64,000 nt of DNA from Sphingomonas lacusdianchii (GCF_022664395.1 NZ_JAKRET010000001.1:496001-560000); one strand, 5' to 3'; positions 9,524-19,217 are shown, counted from the first letter of the stretch. Program-made: numbers and translations. The notes: generated by a model not told the origin, from the letters alone.

Positions 9524-11235
9524 TCCACGTTCGCCAGCTTCTTCGCATCACCCGGCGCGCGCCACAGCAGCCCGCGCAATCCGGTGACGTCGATATCGGC
9601 ATTGGCGTCGGGAATCACCCCCAACAATGGTCCGGTGCGAGAGATGACCCGGCTGACGACCGGGGCGGCGGTCCATGCCGCGCTGGTGAAGCCGAAGGTT
9701 TCCTTCGTCCCCTTCGGACTGTCGAGCATCGCGATCACGACATAGCGCGGGCGATCCATCGGGAAGACCGCGGCGAAGGTGGATACGTTGACCTTCTTCG
9801 AATAGCCGCCGCCGGCGCCGACCGTTTCGGCGGTGCCGGTCTTGCCACCGACGCGGAAACCGGGGGCCTCCGCCTTCCGACCGGTGCCGTCGGTGACGAT
9901 CAGGCGCAGCAGCGCGCGCATCTTGGCGCTGGTCGCCTCCGAAAAGACCCGGCGTCCGGCGGGTGCCTGTCCGGGCTTCAGCTTCATCAGCGTCGCCGGG
10001 CGCCAGATGCCGCCATTGACCAGCGCGGCATAGGCGCTGGCAAGGTGCAGCGGGGTGACGGCGATGCCGTGACCATAAGCGGTGGTCATCGTCGTCGTCC
10101 GGCCCCAGTAATGCGGCCAGATGGGGCGCGACTTTTCGACCTCCAGATCGGGCGCCGCGTCGAAATGCAGCGAGCGGAACAGCTTTTCCATCCGCGCCTG
10201 CCCCATTTCGTCGGCGATGCGGGCCGTGCCGATGTTCGACGAATGGACGAGGATCTCGGGGATGTTCATCCAACGCTTCTGGGCATGATCGTCGCGGATG
10301 CGGAAGCCGCCCACCGCCAGCGGCTGCGTCGCATCATAGCGCTTCGACAGCGACGGCACGACGCCGTCGTCGAGCGCGGCGGCCATGGTCAGCGGCTTGA
10401 ACGCCGACCCGAGTTCGTACACGCCCTGCGTCACCGTATTCATCTGACCGGTGTTGGCGGTGACGTGGTTGGGATTGAAGGTCGGCAGCGAGGTCATGGC
10501 GATGACTTCGCCGGTATCGCTGTCGAGGACGATGCCTCCGGCGCCGCGTGCCTGGAACACCGCCATCGCATTGGCGAGCTCGCTTTCCAGCGCCGCCTGT
10601 ACCCGGGTGTCGAGGCTGAGCGCGACCGGACGCCCGCGCTCGGCCGGGTCGACCAGCCGCGCGTCGAGGAACTTCTCCATACCGCGCACGCCGCGCCCGT
10701 CCATGTCGAGATAGCCGAGCGCATGCGCCGCCATCGCGCTCTGCGGATAGAGGCGTTCGGGTTCGCGCCCGAGCGCGATGCCGGGTTCGCCCAGCGCATT
10801 CACCTGCTGCACCAGTTCGGGCAGCGCGCGGCGGCGAAGATAGACGAAGCTGCGGTCGAGATTGAGCTGCGCGTAATAATAGCCGGCGTCATGGTCGGGC
10901 ATCAGTGCCGCCAGCTGTTCGGCCAGTTGCCGCTTGTCGCCGATCACCTTGTCGGGGCGCACGGCGATCGACCATGCATCGATGGTGCGCGCCAGCGGCG
11001 CGCCGTTGCGATCGACCAGATCGCCGCGCAACGGGACCAGCGCCGATTCCGCAGCGATCGCCGAGCGCGGTTCGGCCATGACGCCGAGCAGCATCAGCCG
11101 CACGAGAATCGCCGCCACCCCTGCCGCGAACAGCAGCATCAGCACCATCAACCGATAATGGGCGATGTTCACCAGCGTATGGCGCGCGCCGTCGGCACGC
11201 TGCTGGTTGAGCGGCGGGGCGACGACGACGATCAC
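9520..11235 (-). CDS. ftsI: Septal D,D-transpeptidase (penicillin-binding protein 3)
   Basis: FtsI crosslinks septal peptidoglycan, acting with FtsW. The 571-aa class B PBP has a short cytoplasmic N-terminus, one membrane segment (residues ~30-52, LMVLMLLFAAGVAAILVRLM), a dimerisation domain, and a transpeptidase domain with the three active-site motifs SAFK (in ELGSAFKPLTMA), SSN (in LVHSSNIGTA) and KTG (in GGKTGTAE). It overlaps both ftsL and murE by 4 nt. Confidence 0.96.
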   Translation of the reverse strand: MIVVVAPPLNQQRADGARHTLVNIAHYRLMVLMLLFAAGVAAILVRLMLLGVMAEPRSAIAAESALVPLRGDLVDRNGAPLARTIDAWSIAVRPDKVIGDKRQLAEQLAALMPDHDAGYYYAQLNLDRSFVYLRRRALPELVQQVNALGEPGIALGREPERLYPQSAMAAHALGYLDMDGRGVRGMEKFLDARLVDPAERGRPVALSLDTRVQAALESELANAMAVFQARGAGGIVLDSDTGEVIAMTSLPTFNPNHVTANTGQMNTVTQGVYELGSAFKPLTMAAALDDGVVPSLSKRYDATQPLAVGGFRIRDDHAQKRWMNIPEILVHSSNIGTARIADEMGQARMEKLFRSLHFDAAPDLEVEKSRPIWPHYWGRTTTMTTAYGHGIAVTPLHLASAYAALVNGGIWRPATLMKLKPGQAPAGRRVFSEATSAKMRALLRLIVTDGTGRKAEAPGFRVGGKTGTAETVGAGGGYSKKVNVSTFAAVFPMDRPRYVVIAMLDSPKGTKETFGFTSAAWTAAPVVSRVISRTGPLLGVIPDANADIDVTGLRGLLWRAPGDAKKLANVE

Positions 11236-11813
11236 GGGCGGGCGGCTTCCTTGCGGGCGGAACGGGCCAGATCGGCCATGGTCGCATCGCTTAGCAGGGT
11301 TCGGTCGAGCATCGCCACCGCCCGCGCCTTGGCCGGGATCACATCGGCCTTTGCCGTCTGGACCGGACCGACCGGCCTGACGGTACGGGCGGGCTCGGCC
11401 TTCACCGGCGTCGGGGCGGCGGCGGGTGCAGCGGCGGCAGGCGCGGGTTCGGGCGTCGGGGGTGCGAGTTCCATCGGCGCGCTCGGCACGACATAGGCGA
11501 GCGCGACGTTACCGCCCTCGGTCCGGCCCGGCAGCGACGCCAGCTGGTGTTCGCCGCCGACATATTGTTCGGCGCGCGGCGCGGCGAGCGCCAGCACGTC
11601 CCCGTTCCAGCGTTCGAGCTGCGCCATGTTCGCGCGAGTGTCGAATTCGGTTTCCAGCGCGCGGATATCCTTGCGCGCCTGTACGATCGATCGCTCGACC
11701 GCCTCGACCCGGCCGCGCTCGGCCGCCCCCTGCGAAATGACGAGGTAGAAGGCGGGCGCCATCACGCCGATCGCCACCAGCTTGCCCAACGTTCCGAACC
11801 CGAACGCACCCAT
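11232..11813 (-). CDS. ftsL: FtsL-like divisome membrane protein with long Ala/Pro tail
   Basis: This 193-aa protein occupies the ftsL position between rsmH and ftsI. It has one N-terminal membrane segment (residues ~10-25, KLVAIGVMAPAFYLVIS) and then a coiled-coil-like segment (VEAVERSIVQARKDIRALET), as expected of FtsL, which links FtsB/FtsQ to FtsW/FtsI. Unlike short FtsL proteins (~100-120 aa), it has a low-complexity Ala/Pro-rich C-terminal tail ending in a charged helix. The ATG at 11813 is chosen for the TGATG overlap with the rsmH stop. FtsL sequences diverge greatly, so the name rests mostly on topology and context. Confidence 0.75.
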   Translation of the reverse strand: MGAFGFGTLGKLVAIGVMAPAFYLVISQGAAERGRVEAVERSIVQARKDIRALETEFDTRANMAQLERWNGDVLALAAPRAEQYVGGEHQLASLPGRTEGGNVALAYVVPSAPMELAPPTPEPAPAAAAPAAAPTPVKAEPARTVRPVGPVQTAKADVIPAKARAVAMLDRTLLSDATMADLARSARKEAARP

Positions 11814-12763
11814 CACATCGCACTCCCGTTCGAACTCCACGGCGCGGACGCCGTGCGAATGGCCGCACGCAACGTCGCTGAACGCGCGCGCGGGTTGATC
11901 GTCACTTCTTCGTCACCTGGCCGCACCGCCTTGGCGATGCTGCCGAAACTGGCCGCCGGTCCCTGCACCACCACCGGGCGGTGGCGCGAACCGGCAGGCA
12001 TCGCCCCGCCGCGCTCGCGCAGGAACCGCTTGACGATGCGGTCCTCGAGGCTGTGGAAACTGACCACCGACAGCCGCCCGCCCGGGCGCAACACCCGCTC
12101 GGCCGCATCCAGCCCGGCGGTCAGTTCGCCCAGTTCGTCGTTCAGGTGGATGCGAATCGCCTGGAACGCGCGGGTTGCCGGGTCCTTCTTCTCGTGCGGA
12201 CGATGACCGAGCGCGCGGCGGACCACGGCGGCGAGTTCGCCGGTACGCGACAACGGCCGCGCGCCGACGATGAAGTTCGCGACGCGGCGATGGCGCGGCT
12301 CCTCGCCATAGCGGTCGAGCACGTCCGAAATCTCGGCCTCGTCGGCGGTGTTGAGCCATTCGGCCGCCGTCATTCCTTCCCGGCTCATCCGCATGTCGAG
12401 CGGGCCATCCGATTGAAAGGAAAAGCCGCGATCGGCCTGATCGAGCTGCATCGACGACACGCCGATATCCATCACGACCCCGTCGACCGCGTCAATGCCG
12501 CGCGCCGCCAATTCGCCCGCCATCGCCGAAAAAGGCGCTTCGATCAGCGTCAGCCGGTCACCGGCCTCGTCGAGCAGCGGCTTGGCGGCGGCATGCGCGG
12601 TCGGGTCGCGGTCGAACGCGATCACCCGCGCGCCCGCCGCAAGCATGGCACGCGTATAGCCGCCCGCGCCGAACGTCGCGTCGACATGGGTCTCGCCAGG
12701 CTGGATCGCGAGTGCCGCGACCGCTTCGTTCAGCAGGACCGGGATATGCGGAGCGGCGGTCAT
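11813..12763 (-). CDS. rsmH: 16S rRNA (cytosine(1402)-N4)-methyltransferase
   Basis: RsmH (MraW) methylates N4 of C1402 in 16S rRNA using SAM. The 316-aa product starts [15 protein letters not shown]. It has the SAM-binding motif [15 protein letters not shown], then [13 protein letters not shown], the DMRMS motif, and the C-terminal [15 protein letters not shown]. The start overlaps the mraZ stop (ATGA). A longer open frame upstream lies within mraZ and is rejected. Confidence 0.97.
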   Translation of the reverse strand: MTAAPHIPVLLNEAVAALAIQPGETHVDATFGAGGYTRAMLAAGARVIAFDRDPTAHAAAKPLLDEAGDRLTLIEAPFSAMAGELAARGIDAVDGVVMDIGVSSMQLDQADRGFSFQSDGPLDMRMSREGMTAAEWLNTADEAEISDVLDRYGEEPRHRRVANFIVGARPLSRTGELAAVVRRALGHRPHEKKDPATRAFQAIRIHLNDELGELTAGLDAAERVLRPGGRLSVVSFHSLEDRIVKRFLRERGGAMPAGSRHRPVVVQGPAASFGSIAKAVRPGDEEVTINPRARSATLRAAIRTASAPWSSNGSAM

Positions 12764-13230
12764 TGCAGCCCCTTCTCTTCCATCAGGAAAGCGCACAGCT
12801 CGCGCGTGTCTGCGTCGATCTCTTCGTCGGCGATCAGGGTGAACGGGTCCCAGATGTTGAAGGTGTCGCCGCGCCCATGGAAGAACGCCCATTTGTCGAT
12901 CTTCGCCCGGCGGCGGTAGAAGGTCGGCAGCACGAAGCGACCGGCGCTGTCGAACGGCGCCGATTCGAGATTGCCGAACGCCTTGCCCGCGACGTTATAG
13001 TCGGTGTCGACATCCTCATCGCTGCCCTGCGGCCGGCGCGAGTACAGGATCTTGGGCCAGGCGGTGTCGAACGCACTGAGGCAGACATGCTTGCCATGGC
13101 GTTTGACGAGCAGTTCGCGGGCGTCGGCATTCTTCTCCAGCACCGAGCGCAGCTTGGCAGGCACTGCGACGCGACCCTTCGCGTCGACCGCCTGTAGCCC
13201 GTAGCTCAGGTAGAGTTCCCTGTCCGACAC
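12760..13230 (-). CDS. mraZ: Division/cell wall cluster transcriptional regulator MraZ
   Basis: MraZ is a DNA-binding protein of the AbrB-like fold that controls the dcw operon it heads. The 156-aa product has two tandem MraZ repeats: the first around [17 protein letters not shown] and the second around [17 protein letters not shown], each with the conserved D-x-x-GR-hydrophobic-P pattern. The start is a GTG preceded by an AGGGG ribosome-binding site; no better ATG exists upstream. A TGGG array lies about 120 bp upstream, consistent with autoregulation. Confidence 0.94.
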   Translation of the reverse strand: MSDRELYLSYGLQAVDAKGRVAVPAKLRSVLEKNADARELLVKRHGKHVCLSAFDTAWPKILYSRRPQGSDEDVDTDYNVAGKAFGNLESAPFDSAGRFVLPTFYRRRAKIDKWAFFHGRGDTFNIWDPFTLIADEEIDADTRELCAFLMEEKGLQ

Positions 13231-13587
13231 ATCGCCCCTGTTTGGTGACGCAGGAGAAGCGTCGCGCCCGGCAAATACGCGCCGCGCGAGAAAGTTCGAC
13301 GATCCCAGGACCTGCCCCCTGTGACGGTTCGAGAGGTACCAAAACTACACTTGGGTCACAATGGGAGAAGTTGGGTGAGAGTGGGATTTTACCCCACCAG
13401 ACCGGTGGATTGTGGGCTGTACGTTGTTTGTTCGCCCACCGATTGTGGACAGCAGGGCGCGCGCCGATGGGATCGCCCCCCACCGGGACCGGAAATGAAT
13501 GGGCATCATTGGGATTGGCGACCGGACAGAGGCTAGCTAGGGGGCGCGGGCAACGAATTTACGGTAATCGGTGCCGCGCGTACGCGG
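13231..13587. promoter_or_regulatory. dcw promoter region with a TGGG array (candidate MraZ operator)
   Basis: This 357-bp gap upstream of mraZ holds no credible gene. On the + strand, TGGG occurs at 13352, 13362, 13372 and 13382, an exact 10-bp period, with a fifth TGTGGG at 13411. E. coli MraZ binds TGGGN direct repeats spaced by 5 nt, which is the same 10-bp period, so this is a candidate autoregulatory operator. The array reads on the strand opposite to mraZ. A small hairpin (CCGCG/CGCGG at 13574-13587) beside the preceding gene's stop may act as a weak terminator. No clear -35/-10 pair was found. Confidence 0.6.
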
Positions 13588-13866
13588 TCAGCGCGCTTCG
13601 GCGAACGTCGCGTTGTTGCCGGGCGCGGTACCGGGTGCGATGCCCAGTTCGGCGAGCGGTTCGTCGGGATTGCCGGCGGTCAGGTTGGCGAGCGCGACAT
13701 TGGCCGATTCATCGACCGCGGTGACGTCCTCGGTAATCGGCGGCTCGTCGATCGCCGAGCGGAACAGCGCACTGGCGAGCACGATCAGCAGCACGACCAG
13801 CACCAGACCGGTCGCCCCGACGCGCAGGCGTTGCAGCAGTTGCGATTGATCGGACCGTGGCAACAT
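13588..13866 (-). CDS. Small single-pass membrane protein
   Basis: The 92-aa product begins MLPRSDQSQLLQRLRVGATG and has one strong membrane segment (residues ~18-38, LVLVVLLIVLASALF) followed by an acidic, Ala/Asn/Pro-rich tail that should face the periplasm. It follows the cysK-like gene by 11 nt on the same strand and is likely cotranscribed with it. The start is uncertain; an in-frame GTG lies two codons upstream. No family is recognised. Confidence 0.7.
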   Translation of the reverse strand: MLPRSDQSQLLQRLRVGATGLVLVVLLIVLASALFRSAIDEPPITEDVTAVDESANVALANLTAGNPDEPLAELGIAPGTAPGNNATFAEAR

Positions 13867-13877
13867 TCGGACGCTTG

Positions 13878-14870
13878 TTACGCCGAAGTCCCCGCGCTGT
13901 CGACCGCCAAGCCCTTCGCCGTTAACCATTCGGGATTGTACAGCGTCGAAAGGTAGCGGAAGCCGGTATCGCACAGGATCGTCACGACCCGGCTGCCCGG
14001 CCCCAATTGCCGTGCCAGCAGCACTGCCCCGGCAACGTTGATGCCTGACGACAGGCCGAGGCACAGCCCTTCTTCCGCCAGCAGGCGACGGACCCAAACC
14101 ATGCCTTCCGCGTCCGACACGCGGAACTGGGTATCGACCGGAGCGCCATCGAGATTGGCGGTGATCCGCCCCTGCCCAATCCCCTCAGCAACCGACGATC
14201 CCTCCGACCGCAACTCACCGCAGGCATAATAGTCGTACAGCGCCGCGCCGTGTGGATCGGTCAGGGCGATGGTGACCGATTCGTCCTTTTCCTTGAGCCC
14301 CAGCCCGACCCCGGCCAGCGTTCCGCCGGTCCCGGCCGCGCAGGTGAAGCCGTCGATCCGCCCGCCCATCTGCTCCCAGATCTCGGCGGCGGTACCGGTT
14401 ATATGTGCGCGGCGATTGGCGATATTGTCGAACTGGTTCGCCCAGATCGCGTTCGGCGTTTCCTCGGCGATCCGCCGGCTGGTGTGGACGAAATGGCCGG
14501 GGTTCGAATAGGGCGCGGCCGGCACGAGGACCAGCTCGGCGCCAAGCGCACGCAGCGTGTCCATCTTCTCGCGGCTCTGCGTCTCGGGCATGACGATGAT
14601 CGTGCGATAGCCCTTGGCATTGGCGACCAGGGCAAGGCCGATGCCGGTATTGCCCGCCGTCCCCTCGACGATCGTACCGCCCGGCTGGATGAGGCCACGC
14701 GCCTCCGCATCCTCGACGATCGACAGCGCGGCGCGATCCTTCACGCTGGCGCCGGGATTGGCGAATTCGCACTTGGCGAAAATCTCCGCACCCGAAGCCT
14801 CGCTCGGCCCCTTGAGGCGGACGAGCGGGGTGTTGCCGATCAGGGCGAGCGTGTCGGAGGCGATATGCAT
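13878..14870 (-). CDS. cysK: Cysteine synthase A family (O-acetylserine sulfhydrylase)
   Basis: This PLP enzyme forms cysteine from O-acetylserine and sulfide. The 330-aa product has the PLP-lysine motif NPGASVKDRAAL, the substrate loop EGTAGNTGIGLA, the phosphate-binding GTGGTLAG and a C-terminal LSSGINVAGA. The length matches the family. A close PLP family such as cystathionine beta-synthase remains possible. It is followed by the small membrane protein; LysR, apaG and metZ lie upstream on the same strand, grouping sulfur amino acid genes. Confidence 0.9.
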   Translation of the reverse strand: MHIASDTLALIGNTPLVRLKGPSEASGAEIFAKCEFANPGASVKDRAALSIVEDAEARGLIQPGGTIVEGTAGNTGIGLALVANAKGYRTIIVMPETQSREKMDTLRALGAELVLVPAAPYSNPGHFVHTSRRIAEETPNAIWANQFDNIANRRAHITGTAAEIWEQMGGRIDGFTCAAGTGGTLAGVGLGLKEKDESVTIALTDPHGAALYDYYACGELRSEGSSVAEGIGQGRITANLDGAPVDTQFRVSDAEGMVWVRRLLAEEGLCLGLSSGINVAGAVLLARQLGPGSRVVTILCDTGFRYLSTLYNPEWLTAKGLAVDSAGTSA

Positions 14871-14954
14871 GGGTTCCAGATGGCGCGGGACGTCCGCCGG
14901 GGCAAGCGCGCGGGGCCGTAGAATGGATTGGTGGGTGGCAATGGTGGCTTGGGG

Positions 14955-15746
14955 CTACCCCACCAACGCATCCACCAACGCCTTGACCTTCGCCTGCCGC
15001 CATTGCGGCAAGGGCGCGACCAGCCAATAGCCTTGTCGCCCGCCCTTCGGCTCGCCGACCACGCTCACCCGTCCGGCCGCAATGTCGCCGCGCGCGAGCA
15101 GTTCGGGCACCGTCGCCCGCCCAAGGCCCGCCGCCGCCGCGTCGATCGCCAACCCGGCATCGGCCACGCGCACCAGCGCCGACGCGTCCTCCGGCTCGCA
15201 CCCGGCCCAGCCGATCCGCGTGTCGGCACCCCCGCCGGCCCGCTCGATCGTGACCATGCCATCCGACTCCAGCGCCTCGCCCTCATGCGCGCCCGGCCCG
15301 TCGCCCCAACGGATGGCGAGGTCGAGATTCGCCTCGGTAAAGTCGATCGCATCGTCCGCCGCGACCAGTGCAAAGCGCAGTTCGGGGTCGGTCGTCGCAA
15401 TCCGCGACAGGCGCGGCAACAGCCATTTCTGGGTCAGGTCGCGCGGCGCGGCGATGGTCAGCGACTTGGACGACTGCCCCGCCTGCATCGCGCGGACCGC
15501 TTCCTCGAATTGCAGGAAACCGCCGCGCAATGCCGCCAGCCCCGCCTCGCCCTCGGGCGTCAGTTCGAGGCCGCGCGTGGTGCGCCGGAACAGCACGACA
15601 CCCAGCGTATCCTCCAGCGCGCGGACCTGCTGGCCCACCGCCGCCGGCGTCACCGCCAGTTCGTCGGCGGCGCGGGTGAACGACAGATGGCGCGCCGCCG
15701 CATCGAGCACGCGCAGGCCGTTCAGCGGAAGATGCGTCCGCTTCAT
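14955..15746 (-). CDS. LysR-family transcriptional regulator (GcvA-like)
   Basis: The 263-aa product starts MKRTHLPLNGLRVLDAAARH. The N-terminal winged HTH (SFTRAADELAVTPAAVGQQV, residues ~18-38) resembles GcvA-type LysR proteins, followed by a substrate-binding domain that is a little short (total ~263 versus ~300). The ATG overlaps the apaG stop (ATGA), which fixes the start and places it at the end of a metZ-apaG-lysR operon. Target genes are unknown; neighbouring sulfur amino acid genes are plausible. Confidence 0.88.
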   Translation of the reverse strand: MKRTHLPLNGLRVLDAAARHLSFTRAADELAVTPAAVGQQVRALEDTLGVVLFRRTTRGLELTPEGEAGLAALRGGFLQFEEAVRAMQAGQSSKSLTIAAPRDLTQKWLLPRLSRIATTDPELRFALVAADDAIDFTEANLDLAIRWGDGPGAHEGEALESDGMVTIERAGGGADTRIGWAGCEPEDASALVRVADAGLAIDAAAAGLGRATVPELLARGDIAAGRVSVVGEPKGGRQGYWLVAPLPQWRQAKVKALVDALVG

Positions 15747-16141
15747 GCGCCGACCGCCGGGGCCAGCAGCGCGAAGCGCGGAATCGCCACGTCGAACGTA
15801 TCGCCATCGTCGGCAAGCATGTGATAGCTGCCCTGCATCGCCCCGCTCGAGGTCGACAGCGGACAACCCGACACATAGTCGAAGCTGCCGCCCGGTTCGA
15901 TCACGGGCAATTCGCCGATCACGCCCTCCCCCTCCACGCTGTGCCGTTCGCCGCGCCCGTCGGTGATGATCCAGTGGCGGGTCAGCAGCTGCACGGTGCG
16001 ATACGACCCGTTTTCGATCCGGATATGATAGGCCCAGAACCAGCGTCCCTGTGCGGGCTGCGACTGTTCGGGCAGATAGGTCGCCGATACCCGCACCGCG
16101 ATGCCGTCGGTCGTCGCCTCATGCGGGAACAGCGCCTTCAT
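15743..16141 (-). CDS. apaG: ApaG domain protein
   Basis: The 132-aa product has the ApaG fibronectin-like fold pattern, with WFWAYHIRIEN, VQLLTRHWIITDGRGE, VEGEGVIGELPVIEPG and SGCPLSTSSGAMQGSY. The molecular function is unsettled; in enterobacteria mutations affect Co2+ resistance and Mg2+ efflux. The start is fixed by the ATGA overlap with the metZ stop. It is often found beside metZ in alphaproteobacteria. Confidence 0.95.
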   Translation of the reverse strand: MKALFPHEATTDGIAVRVSATYLPEQSQPAQGRWFWAYHIRIENGSYRTVQLLTRHWIITDGRGERHSVEGEGVIGELPVIEPGGSFDYVSGCPLSTSSGAMQGSYHMLADDGDTFDVAIPRFALLAPAVGA

Positions 16142-17346
16142 AGGGCGACCGCCCGCAATGCCTGATCCAGATCGGCGATCAGGTCGTCGGCGTCCTCCAG
16201 ACCCACATTGATGCGGATCATGCCCTCCGAAATGCCCATCTCGATCCGCTTCTCCTCGGCCAAGCCCGAATGGGTGGTGGAGGCGGGATGCGTCATCAGC
16301 GACCGCGAGTCGCCGATATTGTTCGAGATATCGATGAGTTGCAGCGCGTCGAGCAGCCCGTGCGCCTGGGCACGCCCGCCATCGAGTTCGAACGAGAAGA
16401 TCGGCCCGGCCATCTTCATCTGGCGCATGCACAGGTCGTGCTGCGGATGGCTGGGCAGGCCCGGCGCGTTGATCTTCGGCACGCGCTGTTCGAGGAAGCT
16501 CGCGACCTTCAACGCATTTTCCGACTGGCGCATGACGCGCAGGTCGAGCGTCTCCAGCCCTTTCAGCACCACCCATGCATTGAACGCGCTGAGCGTCGGC
16601 CCGGTGTTGCGGGTGAAGGGCAACAGGACGTCGTCGATGAACGCCTTCGTCCCGCACACCGCCCCGGCGAGCACGCGGCCCTGCCCTTCCATCAGCTTGG
16701 TCGCGCTATAGGCGACGACGTCGGCACCGAACGCCATCGGCCGTTGCAGCGCGGGGCTGGCAAAGGCGTTGTCGACGACGGTGACGATGCCCCGCTCGCG
16801 CGCCGCCGCGCAGATCGCGGTCAGATCGGCGACATCCATCGTCGGATTGGCCGGCGTCTCGAAGAACCAGACCTTCGTATTCGGGCGGCTGGCGTCGATG
16901 AACGCCTGCGTATCGCGTGCGTCGACGACATCGGTTTCGATCCCGAATTTCGGCAGCAGCGTGTCGGTCAACCAGCGACACGACCCGAACGCCGCACGCC
17001 CGCCGACCAGATGGTCTCCCGCCGACAACTGGCACAGCAGCGCGGCGGTCATCGCCGCCATGCCGGTCGCCATCGTCCGGCACGCCTCGGCCCCCTCCAG
17101 CAGGGCAATACGCTCTTCCAGCATCTCGACCGTCGGGTTCTGCAACCGCGAATAGGTCATGCCGACCTGTTCGCCGGCAAAGCGCGCGGCGGCGTCGCCC
17201 GCACAATCATAGGCATAGCCCGAGGTGAGGAACAGCGCCTCCGACGTTTCGCCATATTCGCTGCGCGCAGTGCCGCCGCGCACGGCCTGCGTTGCGGGGC
17301 GCCAATTGGCGGTGATGCTGCGGTCTTGTCCGGTCTTGCGCTTCAT
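16138..17346 (-). CDS. metZ: O-succinylhomoserine sulfhydrylase
   Basis: MetZ makes homocysteine from O-succinylhomoserine and sulfide. The 402-aa product belongs to the Cys/Met PLP family and has the SGYAYDCAGDAA and YSRLQNPTVEMLEERIALLEG segments, the PLP region DNAFASPALQRP and the PLP lysine in YSATKLMEGQGRV. The ATG at 17346 is chosen because the preceding frame lacks similarity. It heads the metZ-apaG-lysR operon and is divergent from recJ across 88 bp. Confidence 0.94.
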   Translation of the reverse strand: MKRKTGQDRSITANWRPATQAVRGGTARSEYGETSEALFLTSGYAYDCAGDAAARFAGEQVGMTYSRLQNPTVEMLEERIALLEGAEACRTMATGMAAMTAALLCQLSAGDHLVGGRAAFGSCRWLTDTLLPKFGIETDVVDARDTQAFIDASRPNTKVWFFETPANPTMDVADLTAICAAARERGIVTVVDNAFASPALQRPMAFGADVVAYSATKLMEGQGRVLAGAVCGTKAFIDDVLLPFTRNTGPTLSAFNAWVVLKGLETLDLRVMRQSENALKVASFLEQRVPKINAPGLPSHPQHDLCMRQMKMAGPIFSFELDGGRAQAHGLLDALQLIDISNNIGDSRSLMTHPASTTHSGLAEEKRIEMGISEGMIRINVGLEDADDLIADLDQALRAVAL

Positions 17347-17434
17347 GCGTGGGTCTTTGCGCGCTCGGGCGGAGAATTTCCAGAGGGGATGCGCCCCGCT
17401 AGACCGCCTTGGCAGCAGAGAGTACATCGCGGCG

Positions 17435-19198
17435 ATGCGTTCCGTACTCAATGTGCATCGCTCCATCCTCGGCCAGCCCTGGCGCTGGCGGGGGCTGGAG
17501 GGCGATGTGTGCGACGAAGGGTTCGTCGCCGACGACCTCGTCACCCGTATCCTGCTGGCGCGGGGCTGTCCGCGCGACGGGCTCGACGCGCACAAGGCGC
17601 CCAGCATCCGCCAGTTCATGCCCGATCCATCGATCTTCCGCGACATGGACCGCGCCGCCGAACGCCTCGCCGACGCAGTGCTTGCGGGCGAGCCGGTCGC
17701 GATCTTCGGCGATTACGACGTCGATGGCGCGACCTCGGCGGCGTTGCTGGTGCGCCTGTTGCGCGATTTGGGGCTGAGCGCCCGCCCGTACATTCCCGAC
17801 CGGCAAACGGAGGGCTACGGCCCCAACGCCCCGGCGATGCTGCGGCTGGCGGGCGAAGGTGCCACGCTGATCGTCACGGTCGATTGCGGCGCGCAGGCGT
17901 TCGACGCGCTCGCCGCCGCACAGGGCGCCGGGGTCGATGTGCTGGTGGTCGACCATCATCAATGTACGACGCAGTTGCCGCCGGCGCTGGCGGTGGTGAA
18001 CCCGAACCGACTGGATGAAGGCGAAGGCGCGGCGCATGGGCATCTCGCGGCGGTCGGGGTCGCGTTTCTGCTCGGCGCGGCGCTGCTGCGCACCTTGCGC
18101 GCGCGGGGTTTTTTCGCGTCCCGCGCCGAACCCCGCCTGCTCGACCTGCTCGACCTGGTAGCGCTGGGCACCGTCGCCGATGTCGCGCAGTTGCGCGGGT
18201 TGAACCGGGCATTCGTCGCGCAGGGGCTGAAAGTAATGGCCGGGCGGCGCAATATCGGCCTTGCCGCGCTGATCGAAGCGTCGCGCCTGACCCGTGCGCC
18301 GACCTGTACCGATCTCGGCTTCGCGCTGGGACCGCGCATCAATGCCGGTGGACGCGTCGGCAAATCGGATCTGGGCGTCCGTCTGCTGACGACGCAGGAC
18401 CCGGAGGAAGCGCGCACGCTTGCGGTCGAACTCGACCGGCTGAACGAGGAACGCCGCCTGATCGAGGGCGATGTGCAGACCGAGGCCGATCTGTCGGCGC
18501 GCGCGCAGGAGGCGCGTGGCTGCGTGGTCGTGTCGGGATGCGGCTGGCATCCGGGCGTCATCGGCATCGTCGCCGGACGGCTGAAGGAGAAGCTCGGCCG
18601 GCCGGTGCTGGTCATCGCCATCGACGAACATGGCGTCGGCAAGGGATCGGGCCGGTCGATCCCTGGCGTCGACATGGGTGCGACGATCCTCGCCGCAAAG
18701 GAACTAGGGCTGGTCAGCGCCGGTGGCGGCCATGCGGCGGCGGCGGGCGTGACGGTGGCAGCGGCGGCGATCCCCGCGCTTGCCGATTTCCTGCACGAAA
18801 GAATGGAGGATGCGGTCGAAAGGGCGCGCGAAGACCGCGCATTGCTGGTCGACGCGGTGCTGGCGCCCGGCGGGGTCAGTCCGTCGCTGATCGAGGCGCT
18901 GGAGGCCGGCGGCCCCTATGGCATGGGCTGGCCCTCGCCCCGCGTCGCTGCCGGGCCGGTCCGGATCGTGAAGGCCGACATCGTCGGCAACGGCCATGTC
19001 CGAGCGATCCTGACCGGCGACGACGGCCGCCGATTCAAGGGCGTAGCGTTTCGCCAGGCCGAGACCGATCTCGGCGCGGCATTGCTCGGCGCCCCCGCGC
19101 ACCGCCGCGTCTGGCTGGCCGGCCGCGCCAAGCTGGACGACTGGGGCAGCCGACCCTCCGCCGAACTGCATATCGACGACATGGCATGGGCCGACTGA
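17435..19198 (+). CDS. recJ: Single-stranded-DNA-specific 5'-3' exonuclease RecJ
   Basis: RecJ degrades ssDNA 5'-3' in recombination and mismatch/base excision repair. The 587-aa product has the DHH-family motifs FGDYDVDGATSAAL (motif I), TVDCGAQAF, VDHHQ (motif III) and the DHHA1 region with SAGGGHAAAAG. The ATG at 17435 precedes MRSVLNVHRSILGQPWRWR; the upstream open frame overlaps the divergent metZ 5' end and is excluded. Confidence 0.96.
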   Translation: MRSVLNVHRSILGQPWRWRGLEGDVCDEGFVADDLVTRILLARGCPRDGLDAHKAPSIRQFMPDPSIFRDMDRAAERLADAVLAGEPVAIFGDYDVDGATSAALLVRLLRDLGLSARPYIPDRQTEGYGPNAPAMLRLAGEGATLIVTVDCGAQAFDALAAAQGAGVDVLVVDHHQCTTQLPPALAVVNPNRLDEGEGAAHGHLAAVGVAFLLGAALLRTLRARGFFASRAEPRLLDLLDLVALGTVADVAQLRGLNRAFVAQGLKVMAGRRNIGLAALIEASRLTRAPTCTDLGFALGPRINAGGRVGKSDLGVRLLTTQDPEEARTLAVELDRLNEERRLIEGDVQTEADLSARAQEARGCVVVSGCGWHPGVIGIVAGRLKEKLGRPVLVIAIDEHGVGKGSGRSIPGVDMGATILAAKELGLVSAGGGHAAAAGVTVAAAAIPALADFLHERMEDAVERAREDRALLVDAVLAPGGVSPSLIEALEAGGPYGMGWPSPRVAAGPVRIVKADIVGNGHVRAILTGDDGRRFKGVAFRQAETDLGAALLGAPAHRRVWLAGRAKLDDWGSRPSAELHIDDMAWAD

Positions 19199-19217
19199 CA
19201 AAAAATGCAAAAGTGTG

